Origin: Thermogladius calderae 1633
Lineage (GTDB): Archaea; Thermoproteota; Thermoprotei_A; Sulfolobales; Desulfurococcaceae
Direction of reading: 5' to 3'
DNA length: 64,000 nt
Assembly: GCF_000264495.1 (NCBI RefSeq)
Contig: NC_017954.1
Span: 124,001-188,000, forward strand
A program made the position numbers and the translations under genes. Positions 1 through 7,524 of the stretch are shown here, one piece after another (the first letter of the stretch is position 1; every line of letters begins with the position of its first letter). The notes beneath the pieces were generated by a model. That model made no database searches. It was not told the DNA's origin and saw only the letters and a program-made list of their open reading frames with translations.

Positions 1-633
1 CCTCACCACTATCGCGTCTGGCTGTATACCGATCCTCCTGAGCTCCTGGACGCTGTGCTGGACGGGCTTGGTCTTCAGCTCGCCAGTGGATATGATCGGG
101 GCCAGGGCCACGTGAATGAACACCGTGTTCGAAGGCCCCTCCTCGAGCCTCATCTGCCTAATTGCCTCTAGGAAGGGGAGGCCCTCTATGTCCCCTACCG
201 TACCTCCTACTTCGACTATGAGTACGTCTGAGCCGCGACTCCTCGCCACCTCTCTGATCCTGCTCTTGATCTCGTCTGTCACGTGGGGGACGACCTGGAC
301 GCACTGCCCCAGGTACTCCCCTTCCCTCTCCTTCTCCAGGACTGAAAGGTATATCTGCCCCGCAGTGATGTTGTTCAGCCTCGACATGTCCTTACCTAGG
401 AACCTCTCGTAGTGGCCTAGGTCGAGGTCTGTCTCGCCACCGTCCCCGGTCACGAAGACCTCTCCGTGCATGTAGGGGTTCATAGTACCAGCGTCTACGT
501 TCAGGTAAGGGTCTATCTTGACAGCGTCGACGTTGTACCCAGCTCTACTGAGGAGCAAGCCTATAGATCCCACTATAACGCCCTTGCCCAGGCTCGAGAG
601 GACTCCTCCTGTTACAAAAATGTACTTGACCAA
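1..633 (-). CDS. pyrG: CTP synthase, N-terminal part (cut by window edge)
   Basis: CTP synthase makes CTP from UTP, ATP and glutamine in the cytoplasm. The 211 codons visible read from a TTG start at 631-633: [17 protein letters not shown] (the family's N-terminal synthetase loop), then [15 protein letters not shown] and later [10 protein letters not shown], all hallmarks of the amidoligase domain. The glutaminase domain lies beyond the window. No ATG is available near the start; TTG followed directly by the conserved VKYIFVTGG strand is the only sensible choice. It is divergent from the phosphoribosyltransferase at 695, with about 60 bases between them, so the two nucleotide-metabolism genes may share a promoter region. 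Confidence 0.95.
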   Translation of the reverse strand, partial: MVKYIFVTGGVLSSLGKGVIVGSIGLLLSRAGYNVDAVKIDPYLNVDAGTMNPYMHGEVFVTGDGGETDLDLGHYERFLGKDMSRLNNITAGQIYLSVLEKEREGEYLGQCVQVVPHVTDEIKSRIREVARSRGSDVLIVEVGGTVGDIEGLPFLEAIRQMRLEEGPSNTVFIHVALAPIISTGELKTKPVQHSVQELRRIGIQPDAIVVR

Positions 634-663
634 GTGCCCTTGCCTTAATTAGCCTTACGTTAC

Positions 664-671
664 TTTATAAA
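664..671 (+). promoter_or_regulatory. TATA box of the phosphoribosyltransferase gene
   Basis: TTTATAAA sits about 27 bases before the ATG at 695, the spacing expected for an archaeal promoter giving a leaderless or nearly leaderless mRNA. No Shine-Dalgarno site is visible before the ATG, which fits. Confidence 0.6.
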
Positions 672-694
672 CTTGAAGCCAGATATGTTGATAC

Positions 695-1219
695 ATGGTC
701 GACAAGACTTCTCTAAAGTACGTTACATGGGATGAAATACACAAAGCTCTAGCAGTGCTATCCAGGAGAGTGAAGGAGACCTTCAAGCCAGACATACTAG
801 TGGCGATCGCTAAGGGGGGGTACATCCCGGCCCGTATACTCTCGGACTTCCTTAACGTCGGCGAGATAGGGTTCGTGGAGATAAAGTTCTACAAGGAGAT
901 CGGTAAGACGAGGGAGAGGCCTGTTGTCTACCAGTTCTCGCTCAGGAACATCGAGGGTGTCAACGCCCTACTAGTAGACGACGTCGTCGACTCGGGTAGG
1001 ACCCTGCAGACGGCGACAAACCTCTTATCGAACTTCGGCGCGAAGGAGATCCGTAGCCTCGCCATATACGTCAAGAAGTGGAGCCCGGTCCTGCCCGACT
1101 ACTACTGGGAGGTCTCGGACAAGTGGATCGTCTTCCCGTGGGAGATATGTGAGACGGCTCGCGAGGTCGGCGGCGGCAACCTGCCACCAGAGGTGGGTGT
1201 TGTAGAGCACTGCTACTAG
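695..1219 (+). CDS. Purine-type phosphoribosyltransferase
   Basis: Type I phosphoribosyltransferase of 174 residues. The PRPP-binding signature LLVDDVVDSGRT is at residues 92-103, and the PPi-loop region AIAKGGYIPAR at about 37-47. The length and the C-terminal segment WIVFPWE match the archaeal xanthine/hypoxanthine/guanine phosphoribosyltransferases (Gpt-like), which salvage purine bases using PRPP in the cytoplasm. The exact base cannot be read from sequence. It starts with ATG preceded by a TATA box and no Shine-Dalgarno site, so it is probably leaderless. The convergent membrane protein gene ends 5 bases after its stop. Confidence 0.85.
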   Translation: MVDKTSLKYVTWDEIHKALAVLSRRVKETFKPDILVAIAKGGYIPARILSDFLNVGEIGFVEIKFYKEIGKTRERPVVYQFSLRNIEGVNALLVDDVVDSGRTLQTATNLLSNFGAKEIRSLAIYVKKWSPVLPDYYWEVSDKWIVFPWEICETAREVGGGNLPPEVGVVEHCY

Positions 1220-1224
1220 CAGTG

Positions 1225-2517
1225 CTACAGCACGAGGGCCGTTATCACGGCCACCGACAAGACGGTCAGTAGTACCGAGTAAACCACGTAGACGCCCTCG
1301 TCGAAGACCATGAGGCTGAACATGTCCATTACCCTCCACAGCTCCGTGTTGGGCTCCTTGATGTGCACGTGAGCCCACCAGCTGGTCGGGAACATGAAGA
1401 CCCAGAACGCGATGTAGGCTATGTAGACCATCGATGCCACCATTCTACGCCTGGACCCGCCCACCTGCAGGGCCGCCAGCCCTATCCCCGGCACGAAGTA
1501 CTGGTAGTTCACTCTCCAGTACGAGGTCGTGAAAGCCAGGTAGAGGAGGAGTGCCAAGAGGCCCGCGTCGCGCTCTCTGGTACTAGTGAGCCAGATTGCC
1601 ACCAGTACGTTTAAGACCAGGTAGAAAACCCACCAGTACGAGACGACCCACTCGTAGTCACCCCCACTGTACTGGTGCATGTATGTGGCTAGGCTCGACA
1701 GCCCGTTGAAGCTGTACACAATCGGGTAAGTGTACCCTGGTTTCAGCGAGGCGAGCACCTCGAAGGCCTTGGACAGGGTCTGGCTGTAGTAGGCTGCGAA
1801 GGGCGCGAAGGGCGATAATGCGCCCAGTACGAATGCCGCGAGACCGGATAGCCTGCTCTTTAAGCACTTGTCCTCCACCAGACTGGAGACCAGTACGCCT
1901 AGTGAGGCGGGGGCTACGTTGGGTTTGAAAGTCGCGGCTAGCCCCGCCAAGGCCAGGCTCGGCAGGCGCCTACCCGACCTGTACAGGTAGAGGGACGCGA
2001 GTATGAGGCTCAGGGGTATTTGGTCGAACATGCCGTAGACCGAGGAGGTGTATATGACCGCGGGGTTTAGGTAGTAGAGGGCAAAACCCACTAGCGCGGC
2101 CCGGCCGCCACTGTACCTGGACAGAATGAGATAGATCAGGACGCCCGACACGACGTCGAACGCTACAAACAAGCTCTTACACGCGACCACCCACTCGACG
2201 GGGACGTAGACGTAGTAGTTCCCGCTATTCCAGTACGCCAAGACAGGTTGTCTAAGTAGAGCCCTGAGAGGTGCTAGTAGAAGTACTAGCTGGGGGCCGT
2301 AAACATAGGGCCAGTTGTAAGGCCACCCCTCCTCCGCGTAGAGCTTCGCGTCCGCGTACTTGTAGAATTCGAGTCCGTGTCTCAGGAAGGTGTCGGAGAA
2401 AGAGGCGAACTGTGCTATATCGCTTCCCGAGGTGTACGGTACGAAGACCAGCCGTATCATTAGGCCTGCTACCAGCATCAGCGAGAAGGCGTAGTCCCTA
2501 GCGAGCCCCCTCAACAT
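1225..2517 (-). CDS. Polytopic GT-C-fold glycosyltransferase (mannosyltransferase-like)
   Basis: A 430-residue protein with about ten hydrophobic segments. The first TM helix is followed by an extracytoplasmic loop with an acidic motif (SGSD, residues 30-33), the layout of GT-C glycosyltransferases that use lipid-linked sugar donors. The stretch around YYLNPAVIYTSSVYGMFDQIPL resembles PIG-M/GT87-type mannosyltransferases (established family trait); substrate is inferred only. It likely acts in the cytoplasmic membrane on glycolipids or N-glycan precursors. It starts at ATG 2517 and converges with the phosphoribosyltransferase gene. The alanyl-tRNA editing gene upstream ends 55 bases before it. 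Confidence 0.7.
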   Translation of the reverse strand: MLRGLARDYAFSLMLVAGLMIRLVFVPYTSGSDIAQFASFSDTFLRHGLEFYKYADAKLYAEEGWPYNWPYVYGPQLVLLLAPLRALLRQPVLAYWNSGNYYVYVPVEWVVACKSLFVAFDVVSGVLIYLILSRYSGGRAALVGFALYYLNPAVIYTSSVYGMFDQIPLSLILASLYLYRSGRRLPSLALAGLAATFKPNVAPASLGVLVSSLVEDKCLKSRLSGLAAFVLGALSPFAPFAAYYSQTLSKAFEVLASLKPGYTYPIVYSFNGLSSLATYMHQYSGGDYEWVVSYWWVFYLVLNVLVAIWLTSTRERDAGLLALLLYLAFTTSYWRVNYQYFVPGIGLAALQVGGSRRRMVASMVYIAYIAFWVFMFPTSWWAHVHIKEPNTELWRVMDMFSLMVFDEGVYVVYSVLLTVLSVAVITALVL

Positions 2518-2572
2518 TTAGGAGGACCCGTGTACTAGTGGGGCGGCTGTAGCTAATAAAAGTTAAAGCGAC

Positions 2573-3298
2573 TCACGGCTTGACGCTGAAGTACAGCCTC
2601 TTCTTACCCTTACCTTTATTCTCTACCCTGAGCAGGGCTATCTCGCCTATCTCGAGGGTGTTCTTGACGTGGGGCCCGCCGTCGGCCTGTACGTCTACCC
2701 CTGGTATCTCCACTATCCTCAGCTTCTCGACTCTCGGCGGCGCCCTGGAGGCCAATTTCACGATCCCGGGTATCTTCATGGCCTCGTCGTAGGGTAGCCA
2801 GTACACCTTCACCTCGATGCCCCTCTTCACGACGTTGTTTGCCATCTCGACAGCCCTCTGGAAGAGCGCCTTGTCCGCCGACTCGAGACTGTAGTCGTCG
2901 TAAGCGTACTCGGGGCTGACGTTGCCGCCCGTGATCAGCGCGTTGTACTCGCTGTACATGATCGCCGATATTATGTGCGCCGCCGTGTGCAACCTCATCA
3001 GCCTGTACCTCCTCTCCCAGTCCAGGACCAGCCTAACGACGTCGCCTGGCTTCAACTGGAGGTCGCCCGCGATCTCGTGGGCCACGTCGCCTGTGTCTCG
3101 GTCGTAGTATACCGACTCCACTCGAGCCGAGGACCCGTCCTTCACAATAAAGCCCTTGTCGTTGTCTACGCCACCGCTCCGCGGGTGGAAGATCGTCCTG
3201 TCTAAAAAGACCTTGTTCCCGACGACGTAAACGACTTTGGCGTCCAGCTCTTTGATGTACGAGTCGTGTTGATACACCAGCTCTGTCAAACAGTCCAC
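2573..3298 (-). CDS. alaX: Alanyl-tRNA editing protein AlaX (AlaX-M type)
   Basis: Free-standing editing domain related to the C-terminal half of alanyl-tRNA synthetase; it hydrolyses mischarged Ser- or Gly-tRNA(Ala) in the cytoplasm. Of 241 residues, the zinc motif HTAAH is at 104-108 and the second metal motif reads DGGPH at 206-210 followed by VKNTLEIG. In the classical motif the first residue is Cys (CGGTH); here it is Asp, so only three of the canonical four ligands are obvious. An N-terminal glycine-rich motif HPRSGGVDND (38-47) fits the AlaX-M subclass. It lies directly downstream of tRNA-Gln on the same strand but probably has its own promoter. Confidence 0.88.
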   Translation of the reverse strand: MDCLTELVYQHDSYIKELDAKVVYVVGNKVFLDRTIFHPRSGGVDNDKGFIVKDGSSARVESVYYDRDTGDVAHEIAGDLQLKPGDVVRLVLDWERRYRLMRLHTAAHIISAIMYSEYNALITGGNVSPEYAYDDYSLESADKALFQRAVEMANNVVKRGIEVKVYWLPYDEAMKIPGIVKLASRAPPRVEKLRIVEIPGVDVQADGGPHVKNTLEIGEIALLRVENKGKGKKRLYFSVKP

Positions 3299-3316
3299 CT
3301 ACCACTCGTGTAACAG

Positions 3317-3407
3317 TAGCCGGGCGGGGATTCGAACCCCGGTCACGGGGTCTCCTCCCTGTGTGAGGACCAAAGCCCCGCATCCTTGGCCGCTAGACGA
3401 CCCGGCT
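3317..3407 (-). tRNA. tRNA-Gln (anticodon UUG) with an intron
   Basis: On the minus strand the acceptor arms AGCCGGG (3401-3407) and CCCGGCT (3318-3324) pair perfectly, discriminator A at 3317. The T arm GGGGTTCGAATCCCC is perfect. The anticodon stem CGGGG/CCCCG encloses loop CTTTGG-A with anticodon TTG, interrupted by 18 bases after position 37. Mature length is 73; CCA is not encoded. A TATA-like box lies about 30 bases upstream. Confidence 0.95.
3352..3369 (-). other. tRNA-Gln intron at the canonical 37/38 position
   Basis: An 18-base insertion TCCTCACACAGGGAGGAG falls between positions 37 and 38 of the anticodon loop. It can fold back so that the two splice sites sit in a bulge-helix-bulge, the substrate of the archaeal splicing endonuclease; an endA gene is present in this window at 28135-28692. 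Removing it restores a seven-base loop. Confidence 0.85.
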
Positions 3408-3433
3408 ACTGGTAGGAGATATTACTTGCGTAG

Positions 3434-3443
3434 CTTATTAAAC
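3434..3443 (-). promoter_or_regulatory. TATA box for tRNA-Gln
   Basis: Read on the minus strand, GTTTAATAAG lies 27-36 bases before the mature tRNA 5' end at 3407, consistent with an independent archaeal promoter. Confidence 0.5.
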
Positions 3444-3506
3444 TTGGGACCGAAAAGTTTATTAACCCCCAGGATAAGGGTTTAATAGAGTGTGCCTAGG
3501 TGATCG

Positions 3507-3515
3507 TATTTAAAC
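3507..3515 (+). promoter_or_regulatory. TATA box of tfb
   Basis: TATTTAAAC is centred about 26-30 bases upstream of the likely TTG start at 3541. Further A/T-rich boxes near 3457 and 3481 could be additional promoters. Confidence 0.5.
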
Positions 3516-3540
3516 TTTACTCTTCTAGGGGGTGACCGTT

Positions 3541-4482
3541 TTGAGCGGTGAAAAAACCTCCTCTACTCCTAGTCAAAGCCCCAACGTTTCGAAGTGCCCT
3601 CCTAACAAGATCATTTTCGACCATGGTAAAGGCGAGTACGTCTGTCTCGAGACCGGCGAGGTGATCGAGGAGAGGGTCATAGACGAGAGAGCCGAGTGGA
3701 GAGCTTTCACGCCAGAGGAGAGGGAGAGGAGGGCCCGCACGGGTGGGCCTATTACGGGTACTGTGCACGACATGGGCTTTGCGACTTCGATAGACTACGC
3801 TGACAAAGACGCCTCCGGGAGGAGGATCATAGAGAAGAAGGCTCAGCTACAGAAGCTGAGGAAGTGGCAGGCGAGGACCAGGATTCAGAGCAGTGTGGAC
3901 AGGAACCTCGCCCAGGCCTTGAACGAGCTGGAGAGGATCGCAGAGCTCCTAAACCTCCCCACTCACGTCAGGGAGGAGGCTGCCAGGATCTACCGCATGG
4001 CTGTCGAGAAGGGCCTGGTAAGGGGCCGTAGTATAGAGAGCGTTATAGCAGCCGCCGTCTACGTAGCCTGCAGAGAGGCGAGGGTCCCGCGCTCGCTCGA
4101 CGAGATAACGAAGTACACGAGGATACCCAGGAAGGAGATCGCGAGGTGCTACAGGCTACTACTGAGAGAGCTGGGCATCAAGGTCACCGCAGTAGACCCG
4201 ATAGACTTCATCCCCAGGATAGCCCACGCCCTAGGGTTGAGTGGCGAGATAATAAAGAACGCTACGGAGATCCTGAACAAGGTGAGGAACAAGGGGGTGA
4301 CCGCTGGTAAAGACCCAGCCGGGCTGGCCGCCGCGGCCGTCTATATAGCCGCTATAACGGCGGGCGAGAAGCGTACACAGAAAGAGGTGGCCCACGTCGC
4401 TGGAGTAACCGAGGTCACCGTGAGGAACAGGTACAAGGAGATAATCGACGCTCTGGGGATCCAGGAGAAAATGGAAGAGTGA
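3541..4482 (+). CDS. tfb: Transcription initiation factor TFB (archaeal TFIIB)
   Basis: TFB joins TBP at the promoter and recruits RNA polymerase. The protein has an N-terminal zinc-ribbon region, a B-reader/linker (EWRAFTPEE) and two cyclin-like repeats, the second ending in the DNA-binding helix [20 protein letters not shown]. The zinc ribbon retains only two cysteines (CPPNK...YVCLETGE), as known for crenarchaeal TFB1. Start choice: a GTG at 3532 extends the frame by three codons, but the sequence GGGGGTGA at 3528-3535 is an excellent Shine-Dalgarno for the TTG at 3541. It converges with the aIF1 gene. Confidence 0.95.
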   Translation: MSGEKTSSTPSQSPNVSKCPPNKIIFDHGKGEYVCLETGEVIEERVIDERAEWRAFTPEERERRARTGGPITGTVHDMGFATSIDYADKDASGRRIIEKKAQLQKLRKWQARTRIQSSVDRNLAQALNELERIAELLNLPTHVREEAARIYRMAVEKGLVRGRSIESVIAAAVYVACREARVPRSLDEITKYTRIPRKEIARCYRLLLRELGIKVTAVDPIDFIPRIAHALGLSGEIIKNATEILNKVRNKGVTAGKDPAGLAAAAVYIAAITAGEKRTQKEVAHVAGVTEVTVRNRYKEIIDALGIQEKMEE

Positions 4483-4485
4483 GAG

Positions 4486-4498
4486 AAAAACCTTTTTT
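4486..4498. terminator. Bidirectional A/T-run terminator between tfb and aIF1 gene
   Basis: The 18-base gap between the two convergent genes contains a run of five A (4486-4490) followed by six T (4493-4498). Oligo-T on the sense strand ends archaeal transcripts, so this short element can serve tfb on the plus strand and, less strongly, the aIF1 gene on the minus strand. Confidence 0.5.
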
Positions 4499-4500
4499 GC

Positions 4501-4827
4501 TCAGTCTATTATAATCACGTTCTCGGGTGGGAACCCGAACTCGTTAACGAGGATCTCCTTGACCCTATGCCTGTGGTCTCCCTGTAGCTCTATAACACCG
4601 TCGTCTCTATAAGTTCCTCCGGCTGCGAGCTTCGTCTTCAGTGTCTTGGCAATACTCTTCAAGACGTCTTTTTCCTGTGGTAGGCCTTCGATCACCGTCA
4701 CGGCCTTGCCGAACTTCCTCATGTCAACCCTTATCTTTATGATCTGCTCTTCGCGGCCTAGTTGTTCGCATATCTCCGGGGGTAGCCCACCACAATCCAG
4801 CTCTTTTGCCACCATTACTTTATCCAA
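4501..4827 (-). CDS. Translation initiation factor aIF1 (SUI1 family)
   Basis: A 108-residue SUI1-domain protein that binds the small ribosomal subunit and checks start-codon selection. The N-terminal CGGLPPEIC and the core [36 protein letters not shown] are typical archaeal aIF1 features; the length matches the family. It is convergent with tfb and divergent from the Rpo12 gene, so three basic transcription/translation genes sit side by side. The start ATG at 4827 has no strong Shine-Dalgarno site. Confidence 0.93.
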   Translation of the reverse strand: MDKVMVAKELDCGGLPPEICEQLGREEQIIKIRVDMRKFGKAVTVIEGLPQEKDVLKSIAKTLKTKLAAGGTYRDDGVIELQGDHRHRVKEILVNEFGFPPENVIIID

Positions 4828-4878
4828 CCTTTGATCCGAGGTATTCCGTATCTACTTTTATCCTAGTAGCCTTAAAAA

Positions 4879-4890
4879 CTTATTTAAACA
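4879..4890 (+). promoter_or_regulatory. TATA box of the Rpo12 gene
   Basis: CTTATTTAAACA ends about 20 bases before the ATG at 4910 and is preceded by an A-rich BRE-like stretch. The spacing suggests a leaderless message. Confidence 0.55.
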
Positions 4891-4909
4891 ATAAGAGTCT
4901 ATCCCGGGG

Positions 4910-5065
4910 ATGTGTCGGTTGGTCAAGTACGTGTGTGGCAGGTGCGGCTACGTCTTCGACGAGGAGGAAATGAGGGTTTACAGAGGTAGGATTAAGTGCC
5001 CGCGCTGTACGTACGAAATTATCTACAAGATCGCTAGGCCTTACAGGCTGGTCAAGGCCGTCTAG
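4910..5065 (+). CDS. rpoP: RNA polymerase subunit Rpo12 (RpoP)
   Basis: A 51-residue zinc-ribbon protein, too short for a routine 60-codon cutoff. It carries CGRC and CPRC pairs spaced about 20 residues apart and ends in IYKIARPYRLVKAV, the conserved C-terminus of the archaeal/eukaryotic RNA polymerase subunit P/Rpb12. It stabilises the Rpo3-Rpo10 assembly platform. ATG 4910 is used because it follows the TATA box at the leaderless distance; a TTG at 4919 is an alternative. Its stop codon overlaps the stop of the convergent ABC ATPase gene by four bases. Confidence 0.93.
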   Translation: MCRLVKYVCGRCGYVFDEEEMRVYRGRIKCPRCTYEIIYKIARPYRLVKAV

Positions 5066-5733
5066 TTCTTCTCTGAGAGAACACCTCTATTCATCGAGTA
5101 GGGCTTGTCTGCTACTGCTAGGTCTTCGAGGTCGTGCGAGACTACGACCGTGGGGACTCCAAGGGCCTTCACGAGCCTCGCGATCTCCTTTCTCAACTCC
5201 CTCCTAGACTCCACGTCTATGTTGGCGAAGGGCTCGTCTAGCAGGAGGACGCGGGGGTTTGAAGCGAGCGCTCTGGCTAAGGCTACTCTCTGCTGCTGCC
5301 CGTAGGAGAGCTCCCAGGGCTTCCTGTTCTCGAAGCCCCGGAGGCCTACGAGCTCTAGGATTTCGCTCACCTTCTCCTTGGTAGGCCTGATCTTCCTACC
5401 CCTCATAGCGTAGGCTATGTTCTCGTAGACGCTCATGTGCGGAAACAACAACAGGTTTTGAGGCAGGAAGCCAACCCTCCTTTTCTCTGGGGGCTTGTTG
5501 ACCTCGACCCTCTCATCCGCCTTGAAGACGACCTCCCCGCCTATCACTATAGTGCCTCTCACTGGCCTGATGATGCCCGCTATCGCTTTCAGGAGTGTGG
5601 TCTTGCCTGCCCCGTTAGGCCCCTGTATCACGGCGATCTCGCCCCGCCCCACACCAAGGTGCCCAACCCTCACGCTGAAGCCTCCGACTATTACGAGGAG
5701 GTCCTTAACCTCGAGACCTTCCCCAACCACCAC
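5062..5733 (-). CDS. wtpC: Tungstate/molybdate ABC transporter ATPase
   Basis: ABC ATPase of 223 residues that powers oxyanion uptake at the inner face of the membrane. Walker A GPNGAGKTT is at 38-46, signature LSYGQ at 142-146, Walker B LLLDEP at 163-168 and the switch His in VSHD at 200. It lacks the C-terminal MOP/TOBE anion-sensing domain found in longer ModC/WtpC, so it is a short version. The GTG start at 5733 is preceded by GGTGATGAGGA, a good Shine-Dalgarno. It overlaps the permease gene by 29 bases, indicating an operon. The substrate is inferred from the permease and binding protein. Confidence 0.85.
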   Translation of the reverse strand: MVVGEGLEVKDLLVIVGGFSVRVGHLGVGRGEIAVIQGPNGAGKTTLLKAIAGIIRPVRGTIVIGGEVVFKADERVEVNKPPEKRRVGFLPQNLLLFPHMSVYENIAYAMRGRKIRPTKEKVSEILELVGLRGFENRKPWELSYGQQQRVALARALASNPRVLLLDEPFANIDVESRRELRKEIARLVKALGVPTVVVSHDLEDLAVADKPYSMNRGVLSEKN

Positions 5734-6493
5734 TCCTCATCACCCTGGCGACGATGCTTATGGATAGCGATACTACAACCGAGAGCAGTATCATCGCTAG
5801 AGCCACGTTGATGTTACCAGTGCTCATCTCGACGTATATGGCGCCTGGAAGGGTCGCCGTCTTTCCCAGGATCATGCCGGCCACCATGACGGTGGCGCCG
5901 AAGTCGGAGAACGCCTTCATGAAGCCCATGAGTATGGAGGACACGAGCCCCCTCTTAGCCAGGGGGATCACCACGTTGAAGAAGGTGCTGAGAACGCCGT
6001 GTCCCAGCGTCCTCGAGACGTGCTCGTACTCCACGCTCACGTTCTTGAAGGCGTCAGTCATGGGGGTGATCATGGTGGAAAACGCCAGTACGAACTGCAC
6101 GAGGACAGCCCCGTTCAACGTGAAGAGCAGGTTAAGCGCGTTGTTTAAGGCTCTGCCCACGCTCGTCTGGACAATGAATAGTAGAACAATGCTGCCTGTC
6201 GCGACAGGAGTTAGCATGAAGGGGAGGGATAGGATAGACTCGACCAGTAGAGGCGTGAATCCCGCTCTCCTCGAGAGCAGGTAGGCGACGACAACAGCTA
6301 ACGGCGTCGCTAGTAGCGTGGCGAGCGAAGCTGCGACTAGGCTGAGCGATAGCGCGCTCTTGAACTCCCACGAAGTGAAGGCGGCAACCAACGACTCTAC
6401 ACCAGAGCTGGCTACTACACTCCCCAGAACGTACGCGACTACGAACAGCGTTGCCAATAATATTATTAACATGCCGAGATCCATTTTTACCAC
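5705..6493 (-). CDS. wtpB: Tungstate/molybdate ABC transporter permease
   Basis: A 262-residue inner-membrane permease with about six TM segments and the cytoplasmic EAA-type loop (KNVSVEYEHVSRTLGHGVLS...PLAKRG) that docks to the ATPase. Family features match ModB/WtpB permeases. It is the first gene of the minus-strand operon, followed with overlap by the ATPase, and it is divergent from the binding-protein gene at 6568, which completes the import system. Starting ATG at 6493. Confidence 0.85.
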   Translation of the reverse strand: MVKMDLGMLIILLATLFVVAYVLGSVVASSGVESLVAAFTSWEFKSALSLSLVAASLATLLATPLAVVVAYLLSRRAGFTPLLVESILSLPFMLTPVATGSIVLLFIVQTSVGRALNNALNLLFTLNGAVLVQFVLAFSTMITPMTDAFKNVSVEYEHVSRTLGHGVLSTFFNVVIPLAKRGLVSSILMGFMKAFSDFGATVMVAGMILGKTATLPGAIYVEMSTGNINVALAMILLSVVVSLSISIVARVMRSGGWGRSRG

Positions 6494-6521
6494 CGCTCTC
6501 GATTAGACTAGTCCCCCCAAG

Positions 6522-6545
6522 GCTTATAAGTATAACAATGTTATA
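6522..6545. promoter_or_regulatory. Divergent wtp promoter with an inverted repeat
   Basis: The 74-base gap between the permease and binding-protein genes contains a TATA box (CTTATAAG, 6523-6530) immediately followed by TATAACAATGTTATA (6531-6545), an inverted repeat with six-base arms TATAAC/GTTATA. It covers the expected transcription start region for the binding-protein gene, a good position for a repressor sensing tungstate or molybdate. The regulator is unknown. Confidence 0.4.
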
Positions 6546-6567
6546 CACTTTTGGGGTGTTGGGTCGT

Positions 6568-7524
6568 ATGAGGTCAATTATCTTATTAACGTTAATCATA
6601 ATAGTAGTGGTCGCTGGAACCCTATACTACGTCTACCAGTCCAGTACTCAGGGTAAGACCTCGACGCCCATCCAGACGACCCCGCTAACCTCGTCCCCGG
6701 CAGGCAGCACGTCCTCCACAACTCCCTTAACGACCACCACAGCTCTCCCTACAACAACACCCTCTACTACCACCACCACTGAGAGGGTAGGTGGGGAGAT
6801 AATTGTTGACGCCGCACCTATAGCCAAGCCGATCCTAGAAAAGGTCGCAAGCGTGTTCGAGAACCAGACTGGCGTAAAAGTACTGGTCTCGTACGAGGCC
6901 TCCGGGAATATCTACACGAAGATCAAGGAGGGGGTTCCGATAGACGTGGTAATTTTCGCGTCAGAGGACTGGGGCGTTAAAGCGCTGAACAACGGGTTAG
7001 TCTACTCAACCCCCACCACGGGACTCGGCTACCAGCTCGTCCTAATCTACGTCAGAAACACAGTCCCGTACAATATAACGTGTGTGGACGACCTAGCCAA
7101 GTACGACGTTAGGATCGGGATCCCGAACCCGCAGGCCGCGCCGGCCGGGGCTGAGGCTCTGAAGATAATCAACCAGAGCCCCAACGGTGACCAGGCGATG
7201 AGTAAGATCGTTGTAGCCAAGGACATCGCCGAGCTAATCACGTGGTACAAGTTGGGTAGTGTCGATGTCATTTTCGTATGGAACACGTTCAACTCGACGC
7301 TGGCTAACTTGACTAAGACCATGATCTACCCGTGGAGGTGCGGCTACAACACGAGCGTGTACTTCTCACCGGTCTACGTTTCGAAGACCAGCAAGAACGT
7401 GGAACTGGCTAAGAAGTTCGTCGAGTTCCTTTCGTCAGACTACGTCAAGAACGTGGAGAGGCAGCAAGGCTTCTTCGCCACGAAGGAAGAGGCCGAGTCC
7501 TTCATAAGGTCCACTTCAGCGTAG
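6568..7524 (+). CDS. wtpA: Tungstate/molybdate-binding protein, membrane-anchored
   Basis: Solute-binding component of the oxyanion importer, exposed outside the membrane. The ATG at 6568 (after GGGGTGTTGGG) starts a short basic tip and a hydrophobic anchor, then a Ser/Thr-rich linker (about residues 28-70), then a periplasmic-binding-protein fold with the ModA/WtpA pattern YEASGNIYTKI and DVVIFASEDW. Length 318 residues. An upstream in-frame ATG at 6451 would run into the permease gene and its promoter, so it is rejected. Its C-terminus overlaps the convergent agmatinase-family gene by nine bases. Confidence 0.87.
   Translation: MRSIILLTLIIIVVVAGTLYYVYQSSTQGKTSTPIQTTPLTSSPAGSTSSTTPLTTTTALPTTTPSTTTTTERVGGEIIVDAAPIAKPILEKVASVFENQTGVKVLVSYEASGNIYTKIKEGVPIDVVIFASEDWGVKALNNGLVYSTPTTGLGYQLVLIYVRNTVPYNITCVDDLAKYDVRIGIPNPQAAPAGAEALKIINQSPNGDQAMSKIVVAKDIAELITWYKLGSVDVIFVWNTFNSTLANLTKTMIYPWRCGYNTSVYFSPVYVSKTSKNVELAKKFVEFLSSDYVKNVERQQGFFATKEEAESFIRSTSA

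Noticed and set aside
5734-5743. GGTGATGA as a possible box C of a sRNA on the minus strand
   Set aside because: It is the Shine-Dalgarno of the ABC ATPase gene within the permease coding region; no box D is found at the needed distance.
6451-6567. Longer N-terminus of the tungstate-binding protein from ATG 6451
   Set aside because: It would start inside the permease gene on the opposite strand and cross the divergent promoter; the ATG at 6568 gives the normal membrane anchor.
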